A model generated the notes under the pieces. It did no database searches. It was not told the origin of the DNA and worked only from the letters and a program-made list of their open reading frames with translations. The position numbers were made by a program, and so were the translations under genes. 64,000 bases of DNA from contig OZ241350.1 of the NCBI GenBank assembly GCA_965200095.1, positions 2,170,001 to 2,234,000 on the forward strand, given 5' to 3'. Within the stretch, counting starts at the first letter, position 1. Every line of letters starts with the position of its first letter. The DNA is from JANQOH01 sp965200095 (GTDB lineage Bacteria > Pseudomonadota > Alphaproteobacteria > UBA7887). Shown here in pieces: positions 52,241 through 60,937 of the stretch.

Positions 52241-52981
52241 GTGATCGAGACGACCCTCGACATCGCGACGCCCGACGGCGCGACGGAAACCTTCGTCTGC
52301 CGGCCCGAGCGCGGCGGGCCGCACCCGCCGGCGTTCCTGCTGATGGATGCGCCGGGAGTGCGCGAGGAACTCCGCGACATGGCGAGGCGGCTGGCGAGCG
52401 TCGGCTACGCGGTGCTGCTGCCGAACCTCTATTACCGCGCCGGACGCGATACGACCTTCGGCGCGGATGTGCTGGAGGAGGGAAGCGCCGGGCACAGGCG
52501 GATGCGCGCGATCCGCACGAAGATGACCATCCCGCCGGTTATGCGCGACGTGGGCGCTCTGCTCGCCTTCTGCGATTCGGAGCCGGATATCTCGGGCGGA
52601 CCCGCAGGTTGCCACGGCTACTGCATGAGCGGCCCCTATGCGCTCGCGGCAGCGGCGCGTTATCCGCAGCGCATTGCCGCCGCAGCCTCGTTCTACGGCA
52701 CGCGGCCGGTCAGCGACGCCGAGGAAAGCCCTCACCTCACGTTCGCGCGCGGCCGCGCCGAGCTCTATATCGCCTGCGCGGAGCATGACGACCTTGCACC
52801 GCCGGATATGGTGGAGGAACTGCGCGGACATTTCGCGCGGTCGGGCGCCCGGGGCGAGCTGGAAATCTACCCGGGAGTCCATCACGGCTTCGCCTTCCCC
52901 GAGCGCCGGTGCTACGACCGCGCCGCCGCGGAGCGCCATTGGGAACGCCTGGTCGCGCTCTATCGCCGCGCTCTCGGATGA
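52241..52981 (+). CDS. dienelactone hydrolase family protein
   Basis: Alpha/beta hydrolase of 246 aa. The GTG start gives MIETTLDIATPDG, the standard beginning. The catalytic triad is Cys in GCHGYCMSGPYAL, Asp in AEHDDLAPPD and His in GVHHGFAFPER. It may open a lactone or thioester related to the ThDP enzymes before it. The gap from the previous gene is 103 bp, with no other feature seen. Confidence 0.9.
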   Translation: MIETTLDIATPDGATETFVCRPERGGPHPPAFLLMDAPGVREELRDMARRLASVGYAVLLPNLYYRAGRDTTFGADVLEEGSAGHRRMRAIRTKMTIPPVMRDVGALLAFCDSEPDISGGPAGCHGYCMSGPYALAAAARYPQRIAAAASFYGTRPVSDAEESPHLTFARGRAELYIACAEHDDLAPPDMVEELRGHFARSGARGELEIYPGVHHGFAFPERRCYDRAAAERHWERLVALYRRALG

Positions 52982-53027
52982 CGAAAGGACTCGGCGGCGC
53001 GTTCGTATCGTAGAGAACCGGACGGTT

Positions 53028-53477
53028 CTACGCCGCGTCGCGCCGGTCCCGACCGGTAATGCTGTCGCGCAGACCGTCGAGCATACCTTCTACGCGCGCC
53101 ATGCGTTCGCGAAGGTCCATATTGCCCTGTTCAACTCGCTCAATGCGCGACGCCAGGTTGGCCCCGACTCCGTCGATGCGGGCGTTCAGTTCGGTTTTCG
53201 CTCCGTCGATGTGGGCGCTCAGCCCGGTTTTAACCTCATCGATGCGGGCATTCAGATCGGTTTTAACCCCGTCGATGCGGGCGTTCAGACCGGCTTCGAC
53301 ACCATCGATGCGGGCGTTCAGGCCGGCTTCGACACCATCGATGCGAGCGCCCAAACCGCTTTCGACCCCGCCGATACGGGTGTTCAGGCGGGTCTCCATG
53401 CGCCCCATATCCGCGCGCAGCCACGCGAACAACCCAACGATGAGAACGGCAAGGCCGGCCGCAGTCGCAATGCTCAT
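53028..53477 (-). CDS. 11-residue-repeat coiled-coil membrane protein, copy 6 (7 repeats)
   Basis: Protein of 149 aa. Residues 1-32 are the shared membrane start (MSIATAAGLAVLIVGLFAWL, then RADMGRMETRLN). Seven 11-residue repeats follow (TRIGGVESGLG, ARIDGVEAGLN twice, then K-type forms and ARIDGVGANLA). The shared 40-residue end begins SRIERVEQGNM and finishes GRDRRDAA. ARIDEVKTGLS and AHIDGAKTELN are variant units. This copy ends the array. The stop lies in a small inverted repeat (AGAACCG/CGGTTCT) at 53014-53029. A polycistron with copies 1-5 is likely, each with its own ribosome site. Confidence 0.85.
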   Translation of the reverse strand: MSIATAAGLAVLIVGLFAWLRADMGRMETRLNTRIGGVESGLGARIDGVEAGLNARIDGVEAGLNARIDGVKTDLNARIDEVKTGLSAHIDGAKTELNARIDGVGANLASRIERVEQGNMDLRERMARVEGMLDGLRDSITGRDRRDAA

Positions 53478-53508
53478 CTTGCGGCCTCCTTCATGCCCCG
53501 TTCGCGCT

Positions 53509-53793
53509 CTACGCCGCGTCGCGCCGATCCCGACCGGTAATGCTGTCGCGCAAACCGTCGAGCATTCCTTCTATGCGCGCCATGCGTTCGCGAAGGTCCA
53601 TATTGCCCTGTTCAACTCGCTCAATGCGCGACGCCAGGTTCGCCCCGACACCATCGATGCGAGCGCCCAAACCGCTTTCGACCCCGCCGATACGGGTGTT
53701 CAGGCGGGTTTCCATGCGCCCCATATCCGCGCGCAGCCACGCGAACAACCCAACGATGAGAACGGCAAGGCCGGCCGCAGTCGCAATGCTCAT
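53509..53793 (-). CDS. 11-residue-repeat coiled-coil membrane protein, copy 5 (2 repeats)
   Basis: Protein of 94 aa, the shortest copy. The shared N-terminal 32 and C-terminal 40 residues enclose only TRIGGVESGLG and ARIDGVGANLA. It shows the minimum unit that can exist between the two ends. The ribosome site AAGGAG stands 9-10 bp before ATG. The start of the next copy is 31 bp downstream of its stop. Confidence 0.85.
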   Translation of the reverse strand: MSIATAAGLAVLIVGLFAWLRADMGRMETRLNTRIGGVESGLGARIDGVGANLASRIERVEQGNMDLRERMARIEGMLDGLRDSITGRDRRDAA

Positions 53794-53824
53794 CTCGCGA
53801 ACTCCTTCATGCCCCGTTCGCGTT

Positions 53825-54208
53825 CTACGCCGCGTCGCGCCGGTCCCGACCGGTAATGCTGTCGCGCAGACCGTCGAGCATTCCTTCTATGCGCGCCATG
53901 CGTTCGCGAAGATCCATATTGCCCTGTTCAACTCGCTCGACGCGAGCGCTCAGCTCCGTTTTCGCTCCGTCGATATGGGTGCTTAACTCGGTTTTGACCC
54001 CATCGATGCGGGCGTTCAGGCCGGCTTCGACACCATCGATGCGGGCGTTCAGACCGGCTTCGACACCATCGATGCGAGCGCCCAAACCGCTTTCGACCCC
54101 ATCGATGCGGGTGTTCAGGCGGGTTTCCATGCGCCCCATATCCGCGCGCAGCCACGCGAACAACCCAACGATGAGAACGGCAAGGCCGGCCGCAGTCGCA
54201 ATGCTCAT
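53825..54208 (-). CDS. 11-residue-repeat coiled-coil membrane protein, copy 4 (5 repeats)
   Basis: Protein of 127 aa with five units: TRIDGVESGLG, two ARIDGVEAGLN, ARIDGVKTELS, THIDGAKTELS. It then enters the end block as ARVERVEQGNM instead of SRIERVEQGNM, a junction form shared with copy 3. The membrane start is identical to copies 2, 3, 5 and 6. AAGGAG ribosome site present. Confidence 0.85.
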   Translation of the reverse strand: MSIATAAGLAVLIVGLFAWLRADMGRMETRLNTRIDGVESGLGARIDGVEAGLNARIDGVEAGLNARIDGVKTELSTHIDGAKTELSARVERVEQGNMDLRERMARIEGMLDGLRDSITGRDRRDAA

Positions 54209-54238
54209 CTCGCGGACTCCTTCATGCCCGTTCGAGTT

Positions 54239-54655
54239 CTACGCCGCGTCGCGCCGGTCCCGACCGGTAATGCTGTCGCGCAGACCGTCGAGCATACCTT
54301 CTATGCGCGCCATGCGTTCGCGAAGGTCCATATTGCCCTGTTCAACTCGCTCAATGCGAGCGCTCAGCTCCGTTTTCGCTCCGTCGATGTGGGCGCTCAG
54401 CTCGGTTTTAACCCCATCGATACGGGCATTCAGATCGGTTTTGACCCCATCCATGCGGGCGTTCAGGCCGGCTTCGACCCCATCGATGCGGGCGTTCAGG
54501 CCGGCTTCGACCCCGTCGATGCGAGCGCCCAAACCGCTTTCGACCCCGCCGATACGGGCGTTCAGGCGGGTCTCCATGCGCCCCATATCCGCGCGCAGCC
54601 ACGCGAACAACCCAACGATGAGAACGGCAAGGCCGGCCGCAGTCGCAATGCTCAT
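54239..54655 (-). CDS. 11-residue-repeat coiled-coil membrane protein, copy 3 (6 repeats)
   Basis: Protein of 138 aa with six units, ending ARIDGVKTELS and AHIDGAKTELS, followed by ARIERVEQGNM. The first unit starts ARIGG rather than TRIGG. Shared ends otherwise match. The spacing to copy 4 is 30 bp. It forms a distinct junction class with copy 4, suggesting those two arose from one another. Confidence 0.85.
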   Translation of the reverse strand: MSIATAAGLAVLIVGLFAWLRADMGRMETRLNARIGGVESGLGARIDGVEAGLNARIDGVEAGLNARMDGVKTDLNARIDGVKTELSAHIDGAKTELSARIERVEQGNMDLRERMARIEGMLDGLRDSITGRDRRDAA

Positions 54656-54686
54656 CTCGCGAACTCCTTCATGCCCCGTTCGCGTT

Positions 54687-55202
54687 CTACGCCGCGTCGC
54701 GCCGGTCCCGACCGGTAATGCTGTCGCGCAAACCGTCGAGCATTCCTTCTATGCGCGCCATGCGTTCGCGAAGATCCATATTGCCCTGTTCAACTCGCTC
54801 AATGCGCGACGCCAGGTTGGCCCCGACTCCGTCGATGCGGGCGTTCAGTTCGGTTTTGACTCCGTCGATGCCGGCATTCAGATCGGTTTTGACCCCATCC
54901 ATGCGGGCGTTCAGACCGGCTTCGACACCATCGATGCGGGCGTTCAGATCGGTTTTGACCCCATCGATGCCGGCATTCAGATCGGTTTTGACCCCATCCA
55001 TGCGGGCGTTCAGGCCGGCCTCGACCCCATCGATGCGGGCGTTCAGGCCGGCTTCGACCCCATCGATACGAGCGCCCAAACCGCTTTCGACCCCGCCGAT
55101 ACGGGTGTTCAGGCGGGTCTCCATGCGCCCCATATCCGCGCGCAGCCACGCGAACAACCCAACGATGAGAACGGCAAGGCCGGCCGCAGTCGCAATGCTC
55201 AT
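54687..55202 (-). CDS. 11-residue-repeat coiled-coil membrane protein, copy 2 (9 repeats)
   Basis: Protein of 171 aa, the longest copy. Nine units include two successive pairs of ARMDGVKTDLN with AGIDGVKT-type units, a higher-order duplication inside the gene. It ends ARIDGVGANLA then SRIERVEQGNM. The shared membrane start has Leu-Phe-Ala-Trp. Ribosome site AAGGAG. Confidence 0.85.
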   Translation of the reverse strand: MSIATAAGLAVLIVGLFAWLRADMGRMETRLNTRIGGVESGLGARIDGVEAGLNARIDGVEAGLNARMDGVKTDLNAGIDGVKTDLNARIDGVEAGLNARMDGVKTDLNAGIDGVKTELNARIDGVGANLASRIERVEQGNMDLRERMARIEGMLDGLRDSITGRDRRDAA

Positions 55203-55232
55203 CTCGCGGACTCCTTCATGCCCGTTCGAGTT

Positions 55233-55715
55233 CTACGCCGCGTCGCGCCGGTCCCGACCGGTAATGCTGTCGCGCAAACCGTCGAGCATTCCTTCTATGC
55301 GCGCCATGCGTTCGCGAAGATCCATATTGCCCTGTTCAACTCGCTCAATGCGCGACGCCAGGTTGGCCCCGACTCCGTCGATGCGGGCGTTCAGTTCGGT
55401 TTTGACCCCATCCATGCGGGCGTTCAGACCGGCTTCGACACCATCGATGCGGGCGTTCAGATCGGTTTTGACCCCATCGATGCCGGCATTCAGATCGGTT
55501 TTGACCCCATCGATGCGGGCGTTCACGCTGGCCTCGACCCCATCGATGCGGGCGTTCAGGCCGGCCTCGACCCCATCGATGCGAGCGCCCAAACCGCTTT
55601 CGACCCCGCCGATACGGGTGTTCAGGCGGGTCTCCATGCGCCCCATATCCGCGCGCAGCCACGCGAACGACCCAACGATGAGAACGGCAAGGCCAGCGGC
55701 AGTCGCAATGCTCAT
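55233..55715 (-). CDS. 11-residue-repeat coiled-coil membrane protein, copy 1 (8 repeats)
   Basis: Protein of 160 aa, first in transcription order. The single membrane helix (residues 3-20) is followed by Arg residues and has no positive charge before it. By the positive-inside rule the long coiled coil should then face the cytoplasm. Eight 11-residue units follow, including a unique ARIDGVEASVN, then the common end block. It has Ser in place of Leu in the membrane helix (VGSFAWL). Its upstream DNA carries a sigma70-like promoter. Confidence 0.85.
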   Translation of the reverse strand: MSIATAAGLAVLIVGSFAWLRADMGRMETRLNTRIGGVESGLGARIDGVEAGLNARIDGVEASVNARIDGVKTDLNAGIDGVKTDLNARIDGVEAGLNARMDGVKTELNARIDGVGANLASRIERVEQGNMDLRERMARIEGMLDGLRDSITGRDRRDAA

Positions 55716-55762
55716 TTCGAGGACTCTCTCGTGGCGCCCCAGGCGAGGGGAGCGTCGCCATG

Positions 55763-55791
55763 TTTATGAACCGGGCGGTCCCGAAGGTCAA
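55763..55791 (-). promoter_or_regulatory. sigma70-like promoter for the coiled-coil array
   Basis: On the - strand, TTGACC (55786-55791) is followed after exactly 17 bp by CATAAA (55763-55768). Transcription would begin near 55756, leaving a leader of about 40 nt before the first ATG at 55715. This is one of few recognisable promoters in the window. Confidence 0.5.
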
Positions 55792-55810
55792 TATGCGGGG
55801 CGACGACGCG

Positions 55811-56407
55811 TCAGGATCCTGGCCAGTCGGTGCGCCGGAGATCGGCGAGCGGCACGGACGGCCTGTCGGTGCTCGTGCGGTACTCGGCGAGCGCCTCGGG
55901 GCCGAGCGACGCGAAAGCCGTCTCGACGCCCTCGAAATAGCGCCGCGCGACGACGGCGCGCCCTTCCCCCGCGCCGCGTTCGTAGCGGGCGCGCGCCGCC
56001 GCCGAACCGCGATAGACCCACACCCGCCCGCCGAGCGCGCGATCGAGCGAACCCGCAGCGTCGATGCGGTCGTAGTTGAACTCGCGCCGGTCGAGGCGTT
56101 CGCGTTCGGCGCGCGAAACCCGGAACGCCAGCCCGTTCACAGATTCTCCCGCCGCCGGGCGGATGTTGAGGACAGTCACGAAAAGCGCCGCCCGCGCGCC
56201 GGTTCGCGCGTCCACGTAATGCGGCAGGCCTGCGGCGATTTCACCGTTGTCGCGCGCCACGTTCCACGTGCGACGCCAGCCGCGCAGACGACAAGGAGCG
56301 GTTTCGCCGGGCCCGAACGCGCCGCGCCGAAGCCATGCCGCCAGCGCTGCCTTGTCGACCAGCGACCCGTAGCCGAACACCCATTCGGTCGAAAAGTCGG
56401 TCGACAT
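55811..56407 (-). CDS. gamma-glutamylcyclotransferase-like protein
   Basis: Protein of 198 aa. VFGYGSLVDKAAL gives the YGSL substrate loop and RREFNYDRI carries the expected catalytic Glu. The layout matches the GGCT/ChaC-type fold, which releases 5-oxoproline from gamma-glutamyl peptides such as glutathione. An ATG 10 codons upstream is possible. The gene lies between the AsmA-type gene and the repeat array on the same strand. Confidence 0.82.
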   Translation of the reverse strand: MSTDFSTEWVFGYGSLVDKAALAAWLRRGAFGPGETAPCRLRGWRRTWNVARDNGEIAAGLPHYVDARTGARAALFVTVLNIRPAAGESVNGLAFRVSRAERERLDRREFNYDRIDAAGSLDRALGGRVWVYRGSAAARARYERGAGEGRAVVARRYFEGVETAFASLGPEALAEYRTSTDRPSVPLADLRRTDWPGS

Positions 56408-56465
56408 TGTCCGCGTGGCCGCGCCGGACATCGCGCCGCCCGCCTGGCGACAGGCGGAACCGCCT

Positions 56466-59400
56466 TCAGCGGCCGAGAAGGTCGCCCAGCAGCTCGACCG
56501 GATCGGGGATCGGCAGCGGAAGCGTCGGAGTCCGCTCGCCTTCCTCAGCCGGCGCTCCGGCGCCGGCGGAACGCGAGAGCGCCTCGCCGACAGATTCGAG
56601 CACGCCGATCGCGCCGCCGACCAGACCGGCGGGCAGCTCGATCCCGAGCTCGGCCGCGCCGATGGCCACGCCGGCGGGCAGCGCCGCGACACGCGCCGGA
56701 TCCGACGCGACCGCCGCGAGAACGCCATCCCACGCCACTTCGTATTCGACCTCCGTCCACGGACCCGATATCCCGACGGGAATGGGGATGCCGGCGAGGA
56801 TGTTGTCGCCGCCGGCCCGCGCCGCGAGGGTGGCGACGACGCGGTAGTCGACAGTCCGCCGCGGCAGCGAGGCGCGCCCCGAACCCGAAAGGCCGAACAA
56901 CGGCGCCCGCGCGACCATGTCCTCATTGACGACCTCGCCGTTCGCGACGGAAAACGTCCCGTGGAGAGAATCGAAGACGGTTCGCGGCGGGCCATCCCCC
57001 GGTTCGTCGATTATCGAAGCGACGGCCCCGTGCAGCAGACCGGCGATGTCCACCCCCTCCAGTTCGATCCCCGCAAGGGCGCCGTCGGAGAGAGTCAACG
57101 CCCCGTCGCCGTTCAACCCCGAGACCAGCGAGTTCGGACTCGCCCCGGCGCTTGCGCCGCGCATCGAAAAGTCCAGCCGTCCGGACAGTTCCTCCGTGCC
57201 TGCGAAAGCAGCGAGGAGAGGCCGCACCGCCACGCCGGCGGCGTCCAGCGCATAGTCTATGCCCAGCGTCTCGCCGCTGCCGTCGACGGTCGCCGCCGCC
57301 GCCACCGTCCCGCCGGCCAGCGCGCCGTCGGCCGCCTCGACGCGCGCCACCCCGCCGTCGAGACGGAGGGAAAGGTCGCCGCGGTCGAGAACCAGACCGC
57401 GATAACGCGCATCCGACAGGCGAATTCGCACGTCGGCGTCAACCGCGCGCAAGCCGTCGAACGCAATAGGTTCGTCGCTCCAGGCCGCCTGCGCCGCCCG
57501 CTGCGGCGACGGAGGGGCCGCACTCTCGTCCGCCGGCGTCGTCGCTGCAACCGGGCGCGCGGGGCGGGAGGCCAGAGCGGCGGCCAGCGCCTCGATGTCG
57601 AGGCCGTCGACCTCGAGCGCCGCCGTGACGCGCGGCGCCCCCGACGAGACATCGACATCCGCGTCGCCCGTCGCTGCGAACGCATCGGCCCGCAGCGTCG
57701 CGCCCGTCAGTGCGATGCGCGAGTCGACGACGCCCAGGGCGCCTTCGAGGCGCAACGCGCCCGGGTCGGGTTTGCCCTCCGGCAGCGGGCGTCCCAGCCG
57801 CGCCGCCAGAGCCGCGACCGAAGCCGCGCTCGCTTTCAGCGCGCCGTCGAATTCCGGCGCCGGGCGCCACAGGGCGGCGCCGTCCCAGCGCGCGTCGAGC
57901 ACATCGGCGTCGACGGTCGCGACAATGTCGGAGCCGTCCCCCTCGGCAAGCGCAAGGAGCGGGTCCAGCGTGACCGCGACCTTCGCCGGCGCGCCGCCAT
58001 AAACCAGCTCCGCCGCGACCTCGGTGCGCGAGCCCGGGCGCGCGCGCGCCTTGAGCGACAGCGAGGACAGGCCGGCGAGCTGCGGGGCGGGAAAGGCGGC
58101 GTCAGCCAGCGAAACGTCGACTGCGACGGCGAGACTTTCCACCAATGCGCGCAGATGCGCGCCGGCGCCGCTCAGGACCGCCTTGCCGCTGACGTTTCCG
58201 CCGCCGACCCCTTCCGCCGCCCGGGCAAGCGGAATCCCGTCGAAGGAAAGCGCCGCCTCCAGCGCCAGCGCGCCGTCCGCGCGCTCCGCCTTCGCGTCGC
58301 CGGACAGAGTCCCGCCGTCCAGCCCGAGCCGACGCAACACCGCCCGATACCCCGCCCCGGTCGTCGCCACGGCGATATCGATCGGCCCCGCCTCCTCGCC
58401 GCCGAAACGCGCCGTGTCGGCGCGAAGCGAGACCTCGCCCTCGACGACGCCGAAAAAGCCCGGATCGAACGGCTCCGTGGACAGCCCGCCCGGCGCCGGC
58501 GCGGCGGCGGATTCCGCAGAAGCCGTGAACGAAGGCGGAGCGGGCGCCGGAGCGGGCAGCGGCAGATAACGGTCGAGGTCGACACGCCCCGCCTCGACCG
58601 TCAGGCGCACTTCCGGGACCGCGCCCGACACGTCGATGCGGCCCGTCGCGCCGGCCTCGACGCCCTCGCCGGTCAGCGTCGCTTCCGTCACCTCCACGGC
58701 GCCGCCTTTTCCATGCGCGAAGCGCGCCGCGAAGCGCAATTGACCGGGATCGACTGCGCCTTCGGGCAGCGGGCGTCCGGCCCACGCAAGGAGTTCTGCG
58801 ACGGAAGCCGTGTCCAGAATCGCCTCGCCGTCGAAAGCAACGGGATCCATCCCCGCCGACCCCTTGTAGCGCGCCGTCGTCGCACCGGATTCGAGCGTCG
58901 CCTCGAGCGCGAACGGCGCGCCGGAAAGAACCGCATCGAGGGTTCCGAGGGTGGCGGCAAACGCGACCGGTCTGCGGCTCAGCGTCAGGCGTCCCGTCAC
59001 GCTCACCGGCCTGTCGGACGCGGGCGCGACAGCGTCGATGGCGATATCGGTCGCGGCGAAGGTCTCCCTCCCCGCGGCGTCGCGAACACTCAGGGCGCCG
59101 CGCTCGACGCGGAACGACCGGAGAGAAACCTTCACGCCTCCCGCCCCCTGCCTGCCGGCGCCCGCTTGCCCCGGCGCCGGGGCGGCCTCTTCTTCCCCGG
59201 GGGCGGAAGCGCCGCCGGCGTCGATCGCGATGCGGGGGTCGGAAACCGTGATCCCGGCAATCTCGAGTTCCCCGCGCAGCAACGCCCGCACGTCGAGAGA
59301 GAGGGCGACGGCGCCGATCCGCGCGGCGTCGTCGGACAGCCTCACATCGTCGACGACGAGCGAAAGCGTGGGCAGCGAAATCGAGACATTGCCGAAAGTC

Positions 59401-59540
59401 AGCGCGCGCCCGGTGAGGTCGCGCACGGCGTCGGAGACCCGCTGGCGAACGGCATCGCCATTGGCGATGATCGGAAGCGCGACGACCGCGGCGAGAACGA
59501 GCGCCGCGACGACCCCGGCAGTCCACAAGAGGATGCGCAT
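56466..59540 (-). CDS. AsmA-family membrane protein
   Basis: Protein of 1024 aa. The ribosome site AAGGAGG ends 6 bp before ATG and decides the start. The N-terminal helix (MRILLWTAGVVAALVLAAVVAL) anchors it in the inner membrane. A long beta-rich periplasmic body follows, with repeated AsmA-type blocks (VSDAVRDLTGRALTFG at the start, TLSLVVDDVRLSD, LDFSMRGASAG, LNGDGALTLSDGALAGIELEGVDI). These end in a Pro-rich C-terminus. AsmA/TamB-like proteins are thought to bridge the envelope and carry phospholipids to the outer membrane. Internal repeats of about 200 residues are apparent. Confidence 0.9.
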   Translation of the reverse strand: MRILLWTAGVVAALVLAAVVALPIIANGDAVRQRVSDAVRDLTGRALTFGNVSISLPTLSLVVDDVRLSDDAARIGAVALSLDVRALLRGELEIAGITVSDPRIAIDAGGASAPGEEEAAPAPGQAGAGRQGAGGVKVSLRSFRVERGALSVRDAAGRETFAATDIAIDAVAPASDRPVSVTGRLTLSRRPVAFAATLGTLDAVLSGAPFALEATLESGATTARYKGSAGMDPVAFDGEAILDTASVAELLAWAGRPLPEGAVDPGQLRFAARFAHGKGGAVEVTEATLTGEGVEAGATGRIDVSGAVPEVRLTVEAGRVDLDRYLPLPAPAPAPPSFTASAESAAAPAPGGLSTEPFDPGFFGVVEGEVSLRADTARFGGEEAGPIDIAVATTGAGYRAVLRRLGLDGGTLSGDAKAERADGALALEAALSFDGIPLARAAEGVGGGNVSGKAVLSGAGAHLRALVESLAVAVDVSLADAAFPAPQLAGLSSLSLKARARPGSRTEVAAELVYGGAPAKVAVTLDPLLALAEGDGSDIVATVDADVLDARWDGAALWRPAPEFDGALKASAASVAALAARLGRPLPEGKPDPGALRLEGALGVVDSRIALTGATLRADAFAATGDADVDVSSGAPRVTAALEVDGLDIEALAAALASRPARPVAATTPADESAAPPSPQRAAQAAWSDEPIAFDGLRAVDADVRIRLSDARYRGLVLDRGDLSLRLDGGVARVEAADGALAGGTVAAAATVDGSGETLGIDYALDAAGVAVRPLLAAFAGTEELSGRLDFSMRGASAGASPNSLVSGLNGDGALTLSDGALAGIELEGVDIAGLLHGAVASIIDEPGDGPPRTVFDSLHGTFSVANGEVVNEDMVARAPLFGLSGSGRASLPRRTVDYRVVATLAARAGGDNILAGIPIPVGISGPWTEVEYEVAWDGVLAAVASDPARVAALPAGVAIGAAELGIELPAGLVGGAIGVLESVGEALSRSAGAGAPAEEGERTPTLPLPIPDPVELLGDLLGR

Positions 59541-59550
59541 GAAAGCCTCC

Positions 59551-60756
59551 TTACGCTCCGGTCTCCGGCCGACCCGCATCCGCCAGCGCGCCCTCTGCCC
59601 AGCGCGCCCAGGCGAGGAGGCGCGGATCGGCGCCGCGACGCGCGACCAGCTGCGCGCCCAGCGGCAAGCCGTTCGGCCCCGCGCCGAAAGGCAGGGTTGC
59701 GCATGGCGCGCCGAGCAGCGTCCACGCGCGGTTGCACATCGGATCGCCGGTGGTCGCGCGCGGCGGCGCTTCTCCCGGCGCCGCTGCGGTCAGCAGAAGG
59801 TCGGCGCCGCCGAACAGCGCCGCCTCGCCCGCCCGACACTCGGCGGCGCAGTCCTGCGCCCGGTCGAGCGCATCGGGCGCCAGCCGCGCCCCGGCGTTGA
59901 TCGTCTCCCGCAACCCGTCGCTCAGCATTTCGCCATGTTCCGCCCGTTCGTGAGCCAGAGAACGCGCCGCTTCGGCCTTCATGATGACTTCTTGCGCGTC
60001 GTTCAGGCCGTCGAACGGCGGCGCCAACGCGCGTTCGCCGGTTTCCGCGCCGGCGGCGGCGAAGGCGGCGAGGGCCCGGCCGAGCATGGCGCGCGTCGCC
60101 GCGTCGAGGCGGCGCCACTCCGGGCCGCGGCACAGCGCCACGCGCGGCGGCGGGCCGGCGGGCGCCTCGGCTATCCCGAACGCCGCCGCCGCCGTCGCGA
60201 GGCCGTCCGCCGCGCGCGCGAACCAGCCCAGGGTGTCGAGACTCGGCGCCAGGGCCTTCGCGCCGTCGAGCGCGACCGCGCCGAAGGTGGGTTTGAACCC
60301 GGCGACGCCGCAATACGCGGCCGGGCGAATTACCGACCCCGCCGTCTGCGTGCCCAGCGCGATGTCCGCCATACCGCACGCGACCGCCGCGGCGGACCCC
60401 GACGACGACCCGCCCGGAGTCCGCGCCGCATCGTGCGGATTGGACGTGACCGGCGGCGCGAAGGCGGCGAATTCGGTCGTCACGGTCTTGCCGAGCACTG
60501 CGGCGCCCGCTTCGCGTAACCGCGCCACGCAGGCGGCGTCGCGCGTCGGAACGCGTCCGGCGTAAATCGGCGAACCGCGTTCGCACGGCATCCCGGCGAC
60601 ATCGACGATGTCCTTCACCCCGACGGCGAGGCCGGCCAGCGGTCCATCGGCGGACGGCGCCGCCGCCCGGTCGATATGCGTCCATGCGCGCACCCCCGCT
60701 TCGCGTGCGTCGATGGCCGCCAGACACGCCGCGAGCCCGCCTTCCGCTCCCGTCAT
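59551..60756 (-). CDS. amidase signature family enzyme
   Basis: Protein of 401 aa. The catalytic triad of the amidase-signature fold is seen as Lys in GLAVGVKDIVDVAG and the Ser pair in TPGGSSSGSAAAVACG, with QTAGSVIRPAAYCGVAGFKP after it. The chosen ATG at 60756 begins just before the first conserved helix. A TTG at 60804 would add 16 residues. The family hydrolyses many amides; the lack of a GatB/GatC neighbour argues against GatA. Confidence 0.88.
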   Translation of the reverse strand: MTGAEGGLAACLAAIDAREAGVRAWTHIDRAAAPSADGPLAGLAVGVKDIVDVAGMPCERGSPIYAGRVPTRDAACVARLREAGAAVLGKTVTTEFAAFAPPVTSNPHDAARTPGGSSSGSAAAVACGMADIALGTQTAGSVIRPAAYCGVAGFKPTFGAVALDGAKALAPSLDTLGWFARAADGLATAAAAFGIAEAPAGPPPRVALCRGPEWRRLDAATRAMLGRALAAFAAAGAETGERALAPPFDGLNDAQEVIMKAEAARSLAHERAEHGEMLSDGLRETINAGARLAPDALDRAQDCAAECRAGEAALFGGADLLLTAAAPGEAPPRATTGDPMCNRAWTLLGAPCATLPFGAGPNGLPLGAQLVARRGADPRLLAWARWAEGALADAGRPETGA

Positions 60757-60937
60757 TCCGCGCACGCCCTCCGATAGCGTCGAGTCGGCCGCAAGGGCCG
60801 GCAAAGCCGCTGTGTCCCAAGCCTTGTCCGATTCCGTCCCGGATTTCTACCAACCAGTCGAACGCCACTCCGAGACGCAAGAAGGACGTGAAATGTGCAT
60901 TCTCCTGACACTGACCGTGATCGAATGCAACGTCGCC

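Larger units (their letters stand above)
53028..55715 (-). repeat. tandem array of six coiled-coil genes built on a 33-bp repeat
   Basis: Six genes stand head to tail with spacers of 30 or 31 bp, which themselves are near-identical. The genes are nearly invariant over the first 32 codons and last 40 codons. Between them lie 8, 9, 6, 5, 2 and 7 copies of an 11-codon (33-bp) unit in transcription order, always a whole number. Every length is explained exactly by 72 + 11n residues. This is a nested repeat: repeated units inside repeated genes. Confidence 0.9.

Noticed and set aside
53011..53030. Small inverted repeat (AGAACCG/CGGTTCT) as terminator of the coiled-coil operon
   Set aside because: Only 7 bp of stem with almost no loop and no U tract, and it overlaps the stop codon; too weak to call.
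53028..55715. Array considered as CRISPR or diversity-generating retroelement
   Set aside because: No spacers, no reverse transcriptase and no Cas genes; the repeats are coding and in frame.
53856..55769. Long open frame of 637 residues on the + strand across the coiled-coil array, plus several shorter + strand frames rich in Ser/Arg/Pro
   Set aside because: They are mirror frames of the repeats: the 33-bp period removes stops from all frames. The - strand has a membrane start, ribosome sites and a promoter; the + strand has none.
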